Shown: positions 22,252 to 33,209 of the stretch, in pieces | Numbering within the stretch: position 1 is the first letter of the stretch | How the letters are laid out: each line of letters begins with the position of its first letter | Origin: Juglans regia | Taxonomy: Eukaryota > Streptophyta > Magnoliopsida > Fagales > Juglandaceae | Assembly (NCBI RefSeq): GCF_001411555.2 | Contig: NC_049907.1 | Location: forward strand, 31,757,734-31,821,733 | Length of the DNA stretch: 64,000 bases | Direction of reading: 5' to 3' | The notes under the pieces: generated by a model | What the model saw: only the letters and a program-made list of their open reading frames with translations | Told to the model about the DNA's origin: nothing | The model's database searches: none | Position numbers and translations under genes: made by a program

Positions 22252-23589
22252 GTGGCAGCCGCTGATGAAGTTGGTAGACGATTTGTAGATTTAGTTTCGG
22301 TGGTTCCTCAGCCTCTTCCTAAGTTAGCCGTGTCTCACCGTGCGCCAAAAACCAAGGATGGAAAACTTTTCTTTCAGTTCTCCAAGGAGGAGATATTCCA
22401 TTCGGCAGAACCATTCAGGTTCTCAATAGTTTTGAAGTTTCTCCGTAACCGGCCATCTTTGGACGCTATCCGAAACTTAATTCGGAATCGATGGGGCTTG
22501 GAAGGTACTCTAGTTGTTTCAACCATGAGGCGTCCGAGAAATGTTTTCATTCGTATGGTTTCGGAGGAGGACTGCATGAAAGCTTTATCAAGGGAGGCAT
22601 GCGATATGGACGATATTCCTTATCGTGCCTTTCACTGGAGGCCAGAGTTTAAGGAGGAGGAAGAACCATCAATAGTGCCGGTTTGGATTGCTTTACCAGG
22701 TTTGCCTCCTAATTTTTATCATGAATCATTGCTTAAAATCTTGACAGCTCCAATCGGTAGATTTATTAGGCGTGATAACCCCACACGTTGTGCGACTCGC
22801 ACTGATGGTGCGCGTCTCTGTGTGGAGATGGATGCGACCATTGAGCCTATTTCACATTTTTGGATTGGCATGCCGGGGTTGGGTTCTAGTCGAAAGCAGG
22901 AGATTGTGTATGAAACACTGCCTGCTTTCTGTTCCATTTGTAAAATTCAAGGGCACAATGTACGTACATGTCGGGCTGGAAAAAAGAAACCAAAAAAGAA
23001 AATGTGGGTTCTGCAACAACCAACAGATGGTGATCAAGAACCAAATAGGGAAGAGCCTAGAGAAATAGTATTGGAAGAGCCTAAAGAACCAGTTACGGAG
23101 GAACCTAGGATGGAAGATCAATCTAAGTTGGTTCTTGGGTCTTCGGTTTTAGCCTTTCCAAGAAATCATGCAGAACAAGTTGATGCAGAATACGTGGATG
23201 TTAATTTGGTTTTAGGGGCCCCTGCTTCTACTTTGACGATAGAGGAATTAGTAGTGGACACAGAAATTGGAGAGGCAGTAAATACGGAGAGTCTTGCTGA
23301 GGTGAGGCAAATGGATGCTAGTTTGCAATCGGAGGCAGTCACGCGAGAGACAGAGCAGGTTACGGAAACAGAGCATTTGGTGGAGGAAGAAACAGTGATT
23401 ACGGAAGAGGCCCAGCGGACTGATGATGCTTTTTGTTTGGAAGAAGGGTCTTTATCGGATCCGGAACCTAATATTCATGCGGAAGTTTTTTCGCAGGATA
23501 AGGAGTATCATTCGGACATAGAGGAAGAAACTGGGAAGAGGAAATATAGGAAAAAAAATTTCAAAAAATTAGGAGTTCTAATCGAGTGA
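22252..23589 (+). CDS. LINE B ORF1, DUF4283 and zinc knuckle protein
   Basis: RNA-binding partner protein of the LINE, expected to coat its RNA. The frame is open for 445 codons after an in-frame TAA at 22243. Residues of about 25-180 fit the DUF4283 domain of plant LINE ORF1 (FSKEEIFHSAEPFRFSIVLKFL, RNVFIRMVSEEDCMKAL, PVWIALPGLPPNFY). A CCHC knuckle follows: C227, C230, H235, C240. The C-terminal half is Glu-rich and disordered (EEPREIVLEEPKEP) with a basic end. No ATG precedes the domain: the likely original start is now GTG (GTGGCAGCC, where relatives begin MA...), so translation may be impaired although the frame is intact. It was probably made by a recently active family. Confidence 0.85.
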   Translation: MAAADEVGRRFVDLVSVVPQPLPKLAVSHRAPKTKDGKLFFQFSKEEIFHSAEPFRFSIVLKFLRNRPSLDAIRNLIRNRWGLEGTLVVSTMRRPRNVFIRMVSEEDCMKALSREACDMDDIPYRAFHWRPEFKEEEEPSIVPVWIALPGLPPNFYHESLLKILTAPIGRFIRRDNPTRCATRTDGARLCVEMDATIEPISHFWIGMPGLGSSRKQEIVYETLPAFCSICKIQGHNVRTCRAGKKKPKKKMWVLQQPTDGDQEPNREEPREIVLEEPKEPVTEEPRMEDQSKLVLGSSVLAFPRNHAEQVDAEYVDVNLVLGAPASTLTIEELVVDTEIGEAVNTESLAEVRQMDASLQSEAVTRETEQVTETEHLVEEETVITEEAQRTDDAFCLEEGSLSDPEPNIHAEVFSQDKEYHSDIEEETGKRKYRKKNFKKLGVLIE

Positions 23590-23614
23590 TTACTCGAGCC
23601 ACAAAATTGTCACT

Positions 23615-26600
23615 ATGATAGGTTCTATTTTGGTGTGGAATATTAGGGGACTAGGTTCCTCTATAGGTCGTTTAAAAATACTGCAAAGAAAGTTGAATTG
23701 CAAGATGATTGTTTTAATGGAGCCTTTCCAGAATTTTGTTAAAGCTCAATCATACATGCAGACTCTTCATTTTGATAATGTAATTTCTAATGAAGAAGTT
23801 GGTGGAAAAATATGGGTCTTGTGGATGAATGATTTAAATGTACAGATTATGCAGATGACCTCACAGTATTTGTCTCTAAGGATAGTTGAGGGTCAATTTC
23901 AATTTTTGGGTAATTTTATTTATGCAAAGTGTAATATGATGGATAGGCGGGTTCTATGGGAGGATTTGAGGTGGAATAGTATGAATAATGATCCTTGTTT
24001 GTTTGCTGGCGATTTTAATATTATTCGTACGAATTTGGAAAGACGGGGTGGTCGTCCTAGGCTAATAGCGGCGATGGATGATTTTAACCAATGGATCAAT
24101 GAGGGTGGTTTAATTGATTTAAGTGCTCAAGGTAGTAATTTTTCTTGGTGTAATGGCCAGAGTGGTTTAGCTAGAGCTTGGGCGAAGCTGGATCGTGTTT
24201 TATTGGATGCAAATTTATTGTCTTTGTTCCCTACGGTGTCTTGTTCGTACTTATCAAGGACGACTTCGGACCATTGCCCTATGTTGGTTGAATGTTTTAA
24301 GGATACTTATTCCTATGGTCATCCTCCATTTAGATTTCAACAAATGTGGGTTGAGCATCCAGAATTTATTGGTTTCATAAAGCAGGTGTGGGATGTGCTG
24401 GTGATTGGGACGGGGCTTGTCATTCTTGCTTGTAAGCTTAAAAAGGTGAAAGTGGCTCTTCGTGAATGGAATAAGCGAGTGTTTGGTAGGACTAATACCC
24501 ATATTGAATCTTTGGAAGCGAAGGTTGAGGGTCTGGAAGGTTGTCTGCAAAGAGAGTGGGATATTGATGCCGAGAGGGAGCTTGTGCTGGCCTCGGATGA
24601 ATTAAATTCTTGGAGACGTAGGGAAGATATTAGATTAGCTCAAATGGCTAAAATAAAATGGAATATGGAAGGTGATCGTAATTCAAAATTTTTTCATGTA
24701 TGGTTAGCTAATAAACGACGTAAAAGAATCAAAGGGATGAGAACTCCGGATGGGGTAGAGTTTAACTCGCCAGAAGAAATTCATAATGGAGCTGTTGAGT
24801 ATTTTGCGGATTTTCTTAAAAATACTAACCAGTCACGAGTACTTCTTGATTTATCAGATTTGATTTCACTAGTTATTAATGTTGAGGATTGTACATGTCT
24901 TTGTCGTACCCCTTCATTGGATGAAGTAAAGGAGGCTCTTTCTTCGATTCCTATAAACAGTTCTCCTGGACTAGATGGTTTTGGAGCAGGTTTTTTTAAA
25001 ACTTGTTGGGAGGTGATTAAGATGGATGTCTTCGCAGCCGTTTCTGAATTTTTTATTTTCAAAAAGCTTCCGAGGTTCTTTTTGGCTTCTTTTATTGTGC
25101 TAATTCCGAAGACAGATGTGCCTACTGGTTTTGACAAATTTAGGCCTATAAGTCTGTGTTGGGTTTTTTATAAAATTTGTTCAAAAATTATAGTAAATCG
25201 TCTGGCAAATTATCTTCCCAAATTAATATCTCTTGAACAAGGAGCCTTTATATCTGGGAGGAATATTTTTGAGAATATTAGTATTACTCAGGAAATGGTT
25301 CATTCCTTAAATAAGGACACTCTTGGAGGAAATATTATGATTAAAGTTGATATGGCTAAAGCATACAATCGAGTAGATTGGAATTTTTTGTTGGAGGTTT
25401 TTCGCTGTTTTGGATTCTCCCTTTCTTTTTGTGATTTAATCCGTGCTTGCATTTCGAATATTTGGTATTCTGTTTTGCTTAATGGAACGATGAGAGGTTT
25501 CTTCCAAGGTGGTCGTGGGTTACGTCAGGGGGACCCATTATCGCCTTATCTTTTTATTATTATTCAGGAAGTCCTTTCTCGTCTTTTGAAGCAGAGTGTG
25601 TCATCACATAAGATTGGTAATTTCTCCCAACCTAGAGGTACTCCTCAGATCTCACACCTTATGTACGCAGATGATATTGTGATTTTTTTGAATGGGGGAA
25701 AAAAATCTGTTAAGGAACTTTTGTTGGTTTTTGAAAAGTATGAAGCATGGTCGGGTCAGATGATTAATAAAGAGAAAATAGCCATATATTTTTCTTCAAA
25801 AATTTTTGTTGCTCGTAAGAGAGCCCTAAAAAGACTGACAGGGTTCTCAGAAGGTTCCTTTCCCTTTAAATATCTAGGGGTTCCGATTGTATTGGGGCTT
25901 CTAAAGCATGTGCATTTGGAGGAAATGGTTAACAAAGTTTGGAAAAAAATTAGTGGTTGGAAAATGAAGATACTTTCATCAGGTGGCCGTCTAATACTTC
26001 TTCGGTACGTGCTTTCTAGTATGGCTTTACATTTATTTGCTGTTTTGCAGGTTCCTCAATCAATTATTAAAGCTCTAAATCGTATGATGAGTAAATTTTT
26101 TTGGGGGGAGGTTAATGGTAAAAGTAAAAAAAAGTGGGTGTCATGGGAATATATTTGTAAGCCATAAAAGGAAGGGGGCCTAGGATTGCGTAAATTAGAG
26201 GACATGCAAAAAGCATTGCATATGCGGCTTGCATGGAATTTAATTCAGGGTAAATCCTTATGGGCAAATTTTTTTAAAGGAAAATATGTGGGATCTTCTC
26301 CTTGGTCTCTCATTGATACTAAAAAAGGTTCTAAATTTTGGAAAATGATTATGAAGAGTATTCCCGATGTGCTTAATAATTCAAGATGGAAAGTGAGGGA
26401 GGGGAATATTTTTTTCTGGTATGATAAATGGAAAGATAGGGGTCCTTTATTGGAGGAGGTCCAGATGGTGGGGAATCTGCGGATTACAGTAAAGGAGTGT
26501 ATGCTGAATAATAGTTGGGATATGGACCTTTTGATTTCTTTAGTTGGTCAAGAGAATGTTGACGATATTGTTGAAGCTTTGGCCGGTTGTAAGGAGGGTT

Positions 26601-28155
26601 CGGGCGTGTTAATCTGGACTAAACATGAGAGTGTAAATTTTTCTACTAAATCAGCATGGGATTGTATTAGAATTAGAGGTTCTACTATGGATTGGCATCC
26701 ATGGATATGGCATAGGTTGTTGCCTCTTAAAATTTTGGTTTTTATGTGGAGGGCATGGAACATAGTTTTGAGTGTTGATGATAGTCTTAGAAGGATTGGG
26801 GTCCCGATTGTCTCTCGTTGTGATTGTTGTGAAGAAGGTAACCCGATGTGCTTAATAATTCAAGATGGAAAGTGAGGGAGGGGAATATTTTTTTCTGGTA
26901 TGATAAATGGAAAGATAGGGGTCCTTTATTGGAGGAGGTCCAGATGGTGGGGAATCCGCGGATTACAGTAAAGGAGTGTATGCTGAATAATAGTTGGGAT
27001 ATGGACCTTTTGATTTCTTTAGTTGGTCAAGAGAATGTTGACGATATTGTTGAAGCTTTGGCGGGTTGTAAGGAGGGTTCGGACGTGTTAATCTGGACTA
27101 AACATGAGAGTGGAAATTTTTCTACTAAATCAGCATGGGATTGTATTAGAATTAGAGGTTCTACTTTGGATTGGCATCCATGGATATGGCATAGGTTGTT
27201 GCCTCTTAAAATTTCGGTTTTTATGTGGAGGGCATGGAACATAGTTTTGAGTGTTGATGATAGTCTTAGAAGGATTGGGGTCCCGATTGTCTCTCATTGT
27301 GATTGCTGTGAAGAAGTTAAGTATGAGGACCAAAACCATGTTTTGTTTGGAGGTGAGTTTGCATTTAATATATGGTGTTATTGTGCTAATATTTTTGGTT
27401 TACCTCTTGGTCATACTTGGATGGAGACAGTGACGGCTCGGTTAAGACGTGCGTCAACTGATTCTCAAGTGGGGATTCTTGTGGGGTTACTTCCGTCGAT
27501 TATTAGTTGACATCTTTGGCGTAGAAGATGCACTGCCCGTATGGAGGGGCAGATTCAATCTGTTAGTGCGGTTTGGCAAATGATCAAAAATTGGATGAGC
27601 TCTTGTAGCCATGATATGAAAAAGGTAAAAAAATGTTCTATGTATGATCTTCAGATTTTACATGCTTTGCATATTCCTTCTAAAGCCCCCGTGAGGCAGT
27701 TTATTAAAATTGTGACTTGGCAAAAACCTGCTCCAGGGTGGTTTAAATAGAATACAGATGGTAGTAGTCTAGGAAATCCAGGACCTTCGGGGGTGGGTGG
27801 TATTATTAGAAATTATCAGGGTCACTTGGTTCATGCTTTTGATTCTTATATTGGTTTGGTTTCCAATAATAGAGCTGAATTGTTAGCATTGCTGCAGGGT
27901 CTTAAATCTTGTAAAAATCTAGGGATTATTTTTGTGGAAATAGAATTAGACTCTCAAGTGGTAATCTCTTGGTGGAATAGGCGAAGATGTGGCATATGGT
28001 ATTTGGAAGATTTCTGGGAGGATACTCTTGCTCTTATGGATTCGATAGTTTGCACAGTTAGGCATGTTTATAGGGAAGGTAATAAAGTTGCTGACTGGTT
28101 GGCTCGGAGTGGGGCAACTGGTCTTAATATGGATTGGAATATAGCTGGAGAATTG
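23615..28155 (+). pseudogene. LINE B ORF2: endonuclease, reverse transcriptase, RNase H
   Basis: The first 850 codons are open. The endonuclease shows WNIRGLG, GDFN (D133) and SDHCP (D219, H220). The RT shows FRPISLC, VDMAKAY (D579), GLRQGDPLSPYLF and YADD (D686, D687), so the three expected catalytic aspartates remain. The nearby AYDRVDW motif reads AYNRVDW. A TAA at 26165 follows YICKP. The frame continues through the connector (WHRLLPL, FMWRAWN) and a CDCC...H zinc motif, interrupted by a 479-bp tandem duplication (26363-27316) that shifts the frame. A TGA at 27508 and a TAG at 27748 follow. RNase H shows NTDGSS, NNRAEL, ELDSQV and REGNKVADWLA up to 28155. Confidence 0.92.
26363..27316 (+). 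repeat. 479-bp tandem duplication inside LINE B ORF2
   Basis: 26363-26841 is repeated at 26842-27316, starting CCCGATGTGCTTAATAATTC in both. About eight substitutions are visible by eye over about 474 bp. At the junction four bases (GTAA) do not fit a simple copy. 479 is not a multiple of three, so the duplication by itself breaks ORF2. Confidence 0.93.
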
Positions 28156-28164
28156 CCTAGGGTC

Positions 28165-28560
28165 CCACTTTCTTCACTCTCTCCTTTCTTTCCACTCTCT
28201 TTTTCTTTTCACTCTTTTTTTTTTCCTTTCACTCTCTGTTTTCTTTTCACTCTCTTTTTTTCTGTCACTCTCTTTTTCTTCATCCTTTTTTAAACTCTTG
28301 ACCTTACAATTATTTTTCCACTCATTCACTCTTTTCCTTGAGGTCTCAGCCTCATCCTCATTCTTTTTTCTCTCTCTCCCCTTTTCAACCTCACTATTTC
28401 CTTTTTTCTCAACCTTCACTCTTACTTTTTAGCTCAATCTCACTTTCACTCTTGCTTTTTAACCCAATCTCTTTTTTACTTTTTCTTTTTTTAGCACTCT
28501 CACTTTCACTCCTTTTTTGATCACTCTCATTTTCACATTTTGTTTTTTGAGCGATCTCAC
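28165..28560 (-). repeat. low-complexity K/E/S-rich tract of gypsy copy 2
   Basis: A plus-strand pyrimidine tract read on the minus strand as SEKKTESERKKKR, ENEWK..., KSESEIELKSKSE. It corresponds to 3495-3725 of copy 1, longer here. It forms open frames in several phases that are not genes. Confidence 0.75.
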
Positions 28561-29260
28561 TTTTCAATTTCAGTTGGTCCCCACGGACCTGTGTTGGAGT
28601 TAATGGAGCAAGTTTGATTGTTTTTCCATCCTTTTCAAAACTGTAGATGTTTTTTAACCCATCATGGATCACCTTCCTATCATACTGCCACGGCTTCCCC
28701 AACAAAATATGGTCAGCATGCATAGACACTACATCACAAAGCACCACATCCTAGTATTTTTCAATTGAAAAAGAAACTAGCACTTGCTTATTTACCCAAA
28801 CCTCCCCACAATTAGTCAACCACTACAACTTGTATGGTCAAGGGTGTTTCAATGTAGATAAATTCAATTACTCCACTAAAGTAGTGTTAGCTAAATTAAT
28901 ACAACTCCTCCCATCAATGATCATACCAGATACCTTGTTGTTGATGTAGCATCTAGTATGAAAAATGTTCTCGCTCTGCTACTCTGTATCATCCATCTTA
29001 ATTTGTGTATTGCGTACACGCCTGGCAACAAGAGAATCACCATACTCTTCATTCTCATAACCATTTTCAACACTAGACTCACGTCGCCTCCTATCTCTCA
29101 TACCCTGTAGATTTCTAATTACCGCTTCTTGATGATCCATCCTATCATTCACTTAACCCAACACCAAGTTCAACTGGTCAAACTGTTTTTGCATGGCTTG
29201 CAACACAAAGGATGAGTTATTTGCCATTGCCTTTGGTGATGAGTCACTCCTATGAGACAT
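28561..29260 (-). pseudogene. gag-pro: gag start fused to protease, gypsy copy 2
   Basis: Start MSHRSDSSPKAMANNSSFVL at 29260, parallel to copy 1 gag. After about 60 codons (NLQGMRDRRRRES) the sequence jumps to protease-side sequence: RCYINNKVSGMIIDGRSC (about 28960-28910), where the catalytic motif expected near I-D-G-G/S is kept as IDGRS, and then HADHILLGKPWQYDR with KNIYSFEKDGKTIKLAPLTP (28720-28600). The whole gag capsid domain seen at 3764-4411 is deleted. Several stops lie between the parts. Confidence 0.82.
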
Positions 29261-30108
29261 CGTAATGTGCTGCACAAAAAGAATGATAGAAAACCTCACA
29301 CACTCCCTTACGTGTTTATACTCGAATAATGACACTTCACTCATGTTTCACTCTTAATTGGTTTTTTTCCGATAATAGTCTCACACTCTCTTGCCTTTTA
29401 CCTCAATAGTTTTCCCGCTCAAGTTCTTTGAGAACTAATTGAACTAAATCGACACAATACAACTTTATATTATTCCAACCAGTAATATAGATCTAAGAAA
29501 CAATGAAGGAATAAAATAACACGAGACTCAAGGAATTTATATGAGTGAAAAAGTAATTATAAAACAAGATACCAATTAGAAAGATATATTCATTCCCATT
29601 GATGATAAAACTCAATCAACCAATGTCTTTCTTTCTCTTTGTTGTAACTATGTAGCAACCTTTGAATATGCTACCGTTTCTTTTCTTTCTTTTTTTTTTC
29701 AAATTTTCTTTTCTTTTCTTTTCTTTTTTTTCTTTTCTATTCCTTTCCTTTATTTTATTTTATTTTATTTTATTTTATTTTTCTTTATTTTATTTTCTCT
29801 TATTTTCTCTAATTCAATCACAAATAGCAATATTCAATTGTGAAAATCAAGCAATTAAATTCAAACACACAAGATTTGAGAATGAAGTAGAAGAGAATCA
29901 ATGGATTGGCACTCCAAGCAATTAACAAACTTAGAAATGCAAGAAATCTTAGGTGATGCAAATTTTAGCCAAACCATAAACCCTGAGACTTTCGGCAACC
30001 TACTTTTTGTTTCCTTTTTTTTTTTGCAACCCTAGAACAACGAAACCCTAGAATTAAAATTAAAGATGCAAGAATTAAAAGATAGAATCAGACCAAATTG
30101 GAAACCTT
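29261..30108 (-). other. leader of gypsy copy 2, with pyrimidine-rich tract
   Basis: Non-coding. 29264-29560 aligns with the copy 1 leader. A long T/C tract with TTTTA pentamer repeats (about 29675-29800) makes spurious Phe-rich frames. CAACCCTAGAACAACG-like sequence near 30030 matches copy 1 near 5385. Confidence 0.7.
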
Positions 30109-30120
30109 GCTCTGATATCA
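30109..30120 (-). other. primer binding site, tRNA-Met type
   Basis: Minus strand TGATATCAGAGC, one base from the canonical TGGTATCAGAGC, two bases inside the LTR. Confidence 0.85.
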
Positions 30121-30122
30121 AA

Positions 30123-30522
30123 TGATATGAACCTGTGGGAACGGAATCCCTTAAACCCACGATCAATTTGAAAACTCACCCAAAAAAGCCAAAACTCAAG
30201 TTAATGGATGGAGAAGTTAGACCCATTGAGAACTCATTTCAAGAACCTAGATTATATTAAAATCTAGATCCATTGAAGAACCTGTCTCAAAAACCCAAAT
30301 TACAAAGAGAAACACCACAAAGGTTGTGATTTACCGTTGATAAGTTCAAAAGTTCAATCAAGAACAAGAGGAGTAAACTCAACTCACAATGAATAAATTC
30401 ATCAAATTTCATAAACTCTTAAAATGAGGCTACAAAGAGTATTTAAATCTAAACCTAATTAAAACTCTAACCAAAATAAAGCCTTTTCTTCCAAAAATAC
30501 CCCTGGATGAACAGTACTGCGG
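30123..30522 (-). repeat. 5' LTR fragment of gypsy copy 2
   Basis: Matches the inner about 400 bp of the copy 1 LTR (5482 onward) from TGATATGAACC to about CCCCTGGATGAACAGTACTG, then stops abruptly against unrelated sequence. The missing outer part is about 450 bp. Confidence 0.85.
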
Positions 30523-30551
30523 TAATTAAGAAACTTAATAGCCCAATTAAG

Positions 30552-31330
30552 GTACCATTTCCTCAAGTTTTTAAATCTAGTATGTGAACTTTGGATTCTA
30601 GCAAGGAAATACTGGAAAACCTCAGGCAGATAAAGATTAATCTTCCTCTTTTGCATGTCATTAAACAAGTTCCTACTTATGCAAAAGTTCTCAAAGATTT
30701 GTGTACAGTTAAGAGGAAACACCATGTTAAGAAAACAACATTGCTAACAGAACAAGTTAGTGCTCTAATTGAGTAGCAAATTCCTCCTAAGTACAAAGAT
30801 CTTGGTTGTCCAACTATTGCATGTAATACTAGGAATCATGAGTTTGGGCAAGCGTTACTAGATTTAGGAGCTAGTGTAAATTTGATAACTTATTCCATTT
30901 ATTAGCAGCTTGGTTTCGATGAAATTAATCTCAATTTTGTTATGCTTCAATTGGCTGATTGTGCAGTTAAGAAATCGAGAGGAATAGTTGAGGATGTTTT
31001 GATCCAAATTGACAATTTTTACTACTATGTTGATTTCTTAATCCTCGATACTAATTCTGTTGTTGACTCTAATTCTAAAATCCCTTTAATTTTAGGTAGA
31101 CCTTTCCTTACTACTACTAATTCTCTTATTAATTGTAGTAATGGTCTAATGAAGCTCTTTTTTGGGAATATGACTCTTGAGGTGAATATTTTCAATATTC
31201 AATAACAGCCAATGGAGGATGACGAGTCCCACCAAACGTACGTGATTGACACACTCATAGACAAGGATTATGGCCCACATATTTGGCAATCAAAATTTGA
31301 GGAGCTGTCTAAGAAAAATGAAAAGTAAAT
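30552..31330 (+). pseudogene. pro: gag end and aspartic protease, Athila/Tat-like
   Basis: One frame throughout, with internal stops at about 30585, 30774, 30903 and 31203. VPFPQVFKSSM and EILENLRQIKINLPLL are gag-end sequence of this lineage; KQVPTYAKVLKDLC follows. The protease core is FGQALLDLGASVNLI (DLG in place of DSG, which I recall as usual for Athila), then KIPLILGRPFLTTTNSLINC, the second conserved protease motif, and NMTLEVNIFN. It processes the polyprotein in intact elements. Dead here through the stops and loss of everything downstream. Confidence 0.85.
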
Positions 31331-31489
31331 TACTTCAAGCATGGATAGTCCCAAATTGTAATTGAAGCCACTGCTCTCAGGTCTTAAGCATGCATTTCTC
31401 AGCCGAGGTAATATTTTTCCTGTTAGTATTTCTTCAAAATTGAATGCTGGTAAGTTTAGGAAATTTCTGGTCTTACGCCTAATGACCTA

Positions 31490-31690
31490 GTATACTTACA
31501 TGATTCTAAATTTCCCAAGCACCCAGAAAAATTTCAGTCTAGGTGGACCAGAAGCATGTTTTTGAGGACCCTAGGGATGGCCGGGTCTTTAAAGTACATG
31601 GTTAACACCTTAAAATCTTTATTGATAGGCAAGTGCCTGAAGTGGAAGACATTCCACTTGCAGATCCAGTCTATCAACCTTGACCACACC
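31490..31690 (+). pseudogene. integrase C-terminal tail remnant
   Basis: Frames within 31500-31690 read KFQSRWTRSMFLRTLG, then after frame changes GRVFKVHG-like and EVEDIPLADPVYQP-like sequence: the C-terminal end of Athila/Tat integrases, where the protein ends on the LVDPVYQ type of motif. Only about 60 codons are left. The deletion joint to the protease side is near 31450-31490. Confidence 0.65.
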
Positions 31691-33209
31691 ATACAGGTAT
31701 CTTTTTTTTATTTGTTTTGTTTTCTTTTGTTTTCTTTTCATTTCATTCATTTTTTGTATTTTTGTTTGTTGTTGTTTTCTTTGCTTTTGTTTTCAAGTTA
31801 ATGACATTTTGCCTTTTCAGCTTGCCATCTCTTATGCTTACCAGGCTGCCCACATCACACATTAGGTGTATTCTACCCTTTTTAGTTACTCATTCAAATT
31901 TGATTCTTAAACATTAAGGACAATGTTTCATTTAAATTGGGGGTGGTGGTGCAAATTTAGTATTTAAAATACTTGTTGAAACTCTGTGGCATATTTTCAT
32001 GTGTCAATTTTTATTTTAATTTGCATCACATGTATACTCATTCTCATTCATAGTCATCCTCGTGAATTCACCGAAACCACCATAATCATTTTTTGTTGAA
32101 GCATTAACAGAACTCCTAATGCACTCATCCAAGGTTTGTGATAAGATGCTAGTTTGACACATGTAGCTAGAGAACTTTTTTGCTTAACTATTCATGTGAG
32201 TTTTGGAGAGGATTGAGAGCCTACAAATGCAGTAAATTGTGATAAGCGATCATTGGTCTATTGAATTGGGCACTTCTTTTGAGAATATCATTACGTGGTT
32301 TGTGGTAAGATGGTAGATATACTTGGAATATGATGAATGTCAATTTAGGATTAACTTTTGAGCCTTTCAAGCCAAACCTTTTGAATTATAGATCCCTAGT
32401 AGCCAATTTTGAGCCAAGAAACACATGTAGCTTTTTTTCTTTATATACCTACATTATCAATACCTCTCAACATTATTGTATAACCCATATACTGATTTTC
32501 CCTATCCTTGTTACTTCCAAGTATGTACTATATGTAGAATTAAGAATAAAAAAATTAAAAAGAGAGAAAAAAAAGGGAAAAACATGAGTTACAAGGTATT
32601 CAAGTGAGTGAGCTTCAAAGGCAAAAATACCAAGGCTGGGTTGAAATAGCAAAATACCAAAGTGACGTGTGTTTGTTCATCAAATTATTGAAAAAAAAAA
32701 AAGAAGAAGAATGAAAAGCATTATTATTCAATGACCTGAAAAGATTGAGAGTACATCTAGTGAGAAGTGTGATCTATTGAGATATTTAATAAGATTCCCT
32801 TTGTATGTACTTGGAAGTTTTTGAATCATTTTCTTTTTTTTTTCTTATTGCCCCGAACCCAAGCCACGTTACAACTTTTTGTGTTGACCATTCTTATCCT
32901 AAGTAAGTTTTTCGAAAGAGTGGTGGAAGTCTCATTTGTTAGTGTTCCTATCATAAGATCAATGTTTACTTGTTGCTTGTATATAATTGCCTAATTCCCC
33001 ATGAGTGTATGTACACCCATTGTCAACTCCATAGAGAGAATCCTCACATGAAACACTTTTATACTCGTGAGTTATGAAGTTGAACCTTTCGCTTGAGATG
33101 TTCTTGATGTCGCATGTGTCAGGGCTTCTAGTTAGATGGATATAGTTTGGAACACACACACACTCTGTGGATTGCTTTGGATAGGGTTATTAAATTCCTA
33201 AGATTACTT
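31691..33209 (+). other. 3' non-coding region of Athila/Tat-like element
   Basis: No ORF of note. A polypurine-like motif AAATTGGGGGTGGTGGTG at 31934-31951 follows AGGACAATGTTTCATTT, a pairing typical for the 3' region of this lineage. An A/G-rich stretch is at 32553-32583 and an A run with GAAGAAG at 32692-32712. Confidence 0.6.

Larger units (their letters stand above)
22150..28160 (+). mobile_element. L1-type LINE, copy B, 3' truncated
   Basis: A 5' region of about 100 bp, ORF1 (22252-23589), ORF2 (23615 to about 28155) ending in RNase H. The 3' UTR and poly(A) are missing: sequence passes at about 28160 straight into the low-complexity tract of gypsy copy 2. It is much better preserved than LINE A: ORF1 is open, and ORF2 has one stop in its first 850 codons, then a 479-bp duplication and two more stops. 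The start of the element is not fixed by a target duplication. Confidence 0.9.
28165..30522 (-). mobile_element. Ty3/gypsy chromovirus-type element, copy 2, deletion derivative
   Basis: Same family as copy 1 (2106-6332). Minus strand: LTR part (30522-30123), primer site (30120-30109), leader (30108-29261), gag start (29260), protease remnant to 28561 and the charged tract to 28165. The gag core, RT, RNase H, integrase and 3' LTR are gone. The LTR is cut at about 30522 where Athila/Tat-like sequence begins; the other end abuts LINE B. Confidence 0.85.

Noticed and set aside
28165..28560. LINE B 3' UTR
   Set aside because: The pyrimidine tract reads on the minus strand as the charged linker of the gypsy family and continues into the protease of copy 2, so LINE B ends before it.
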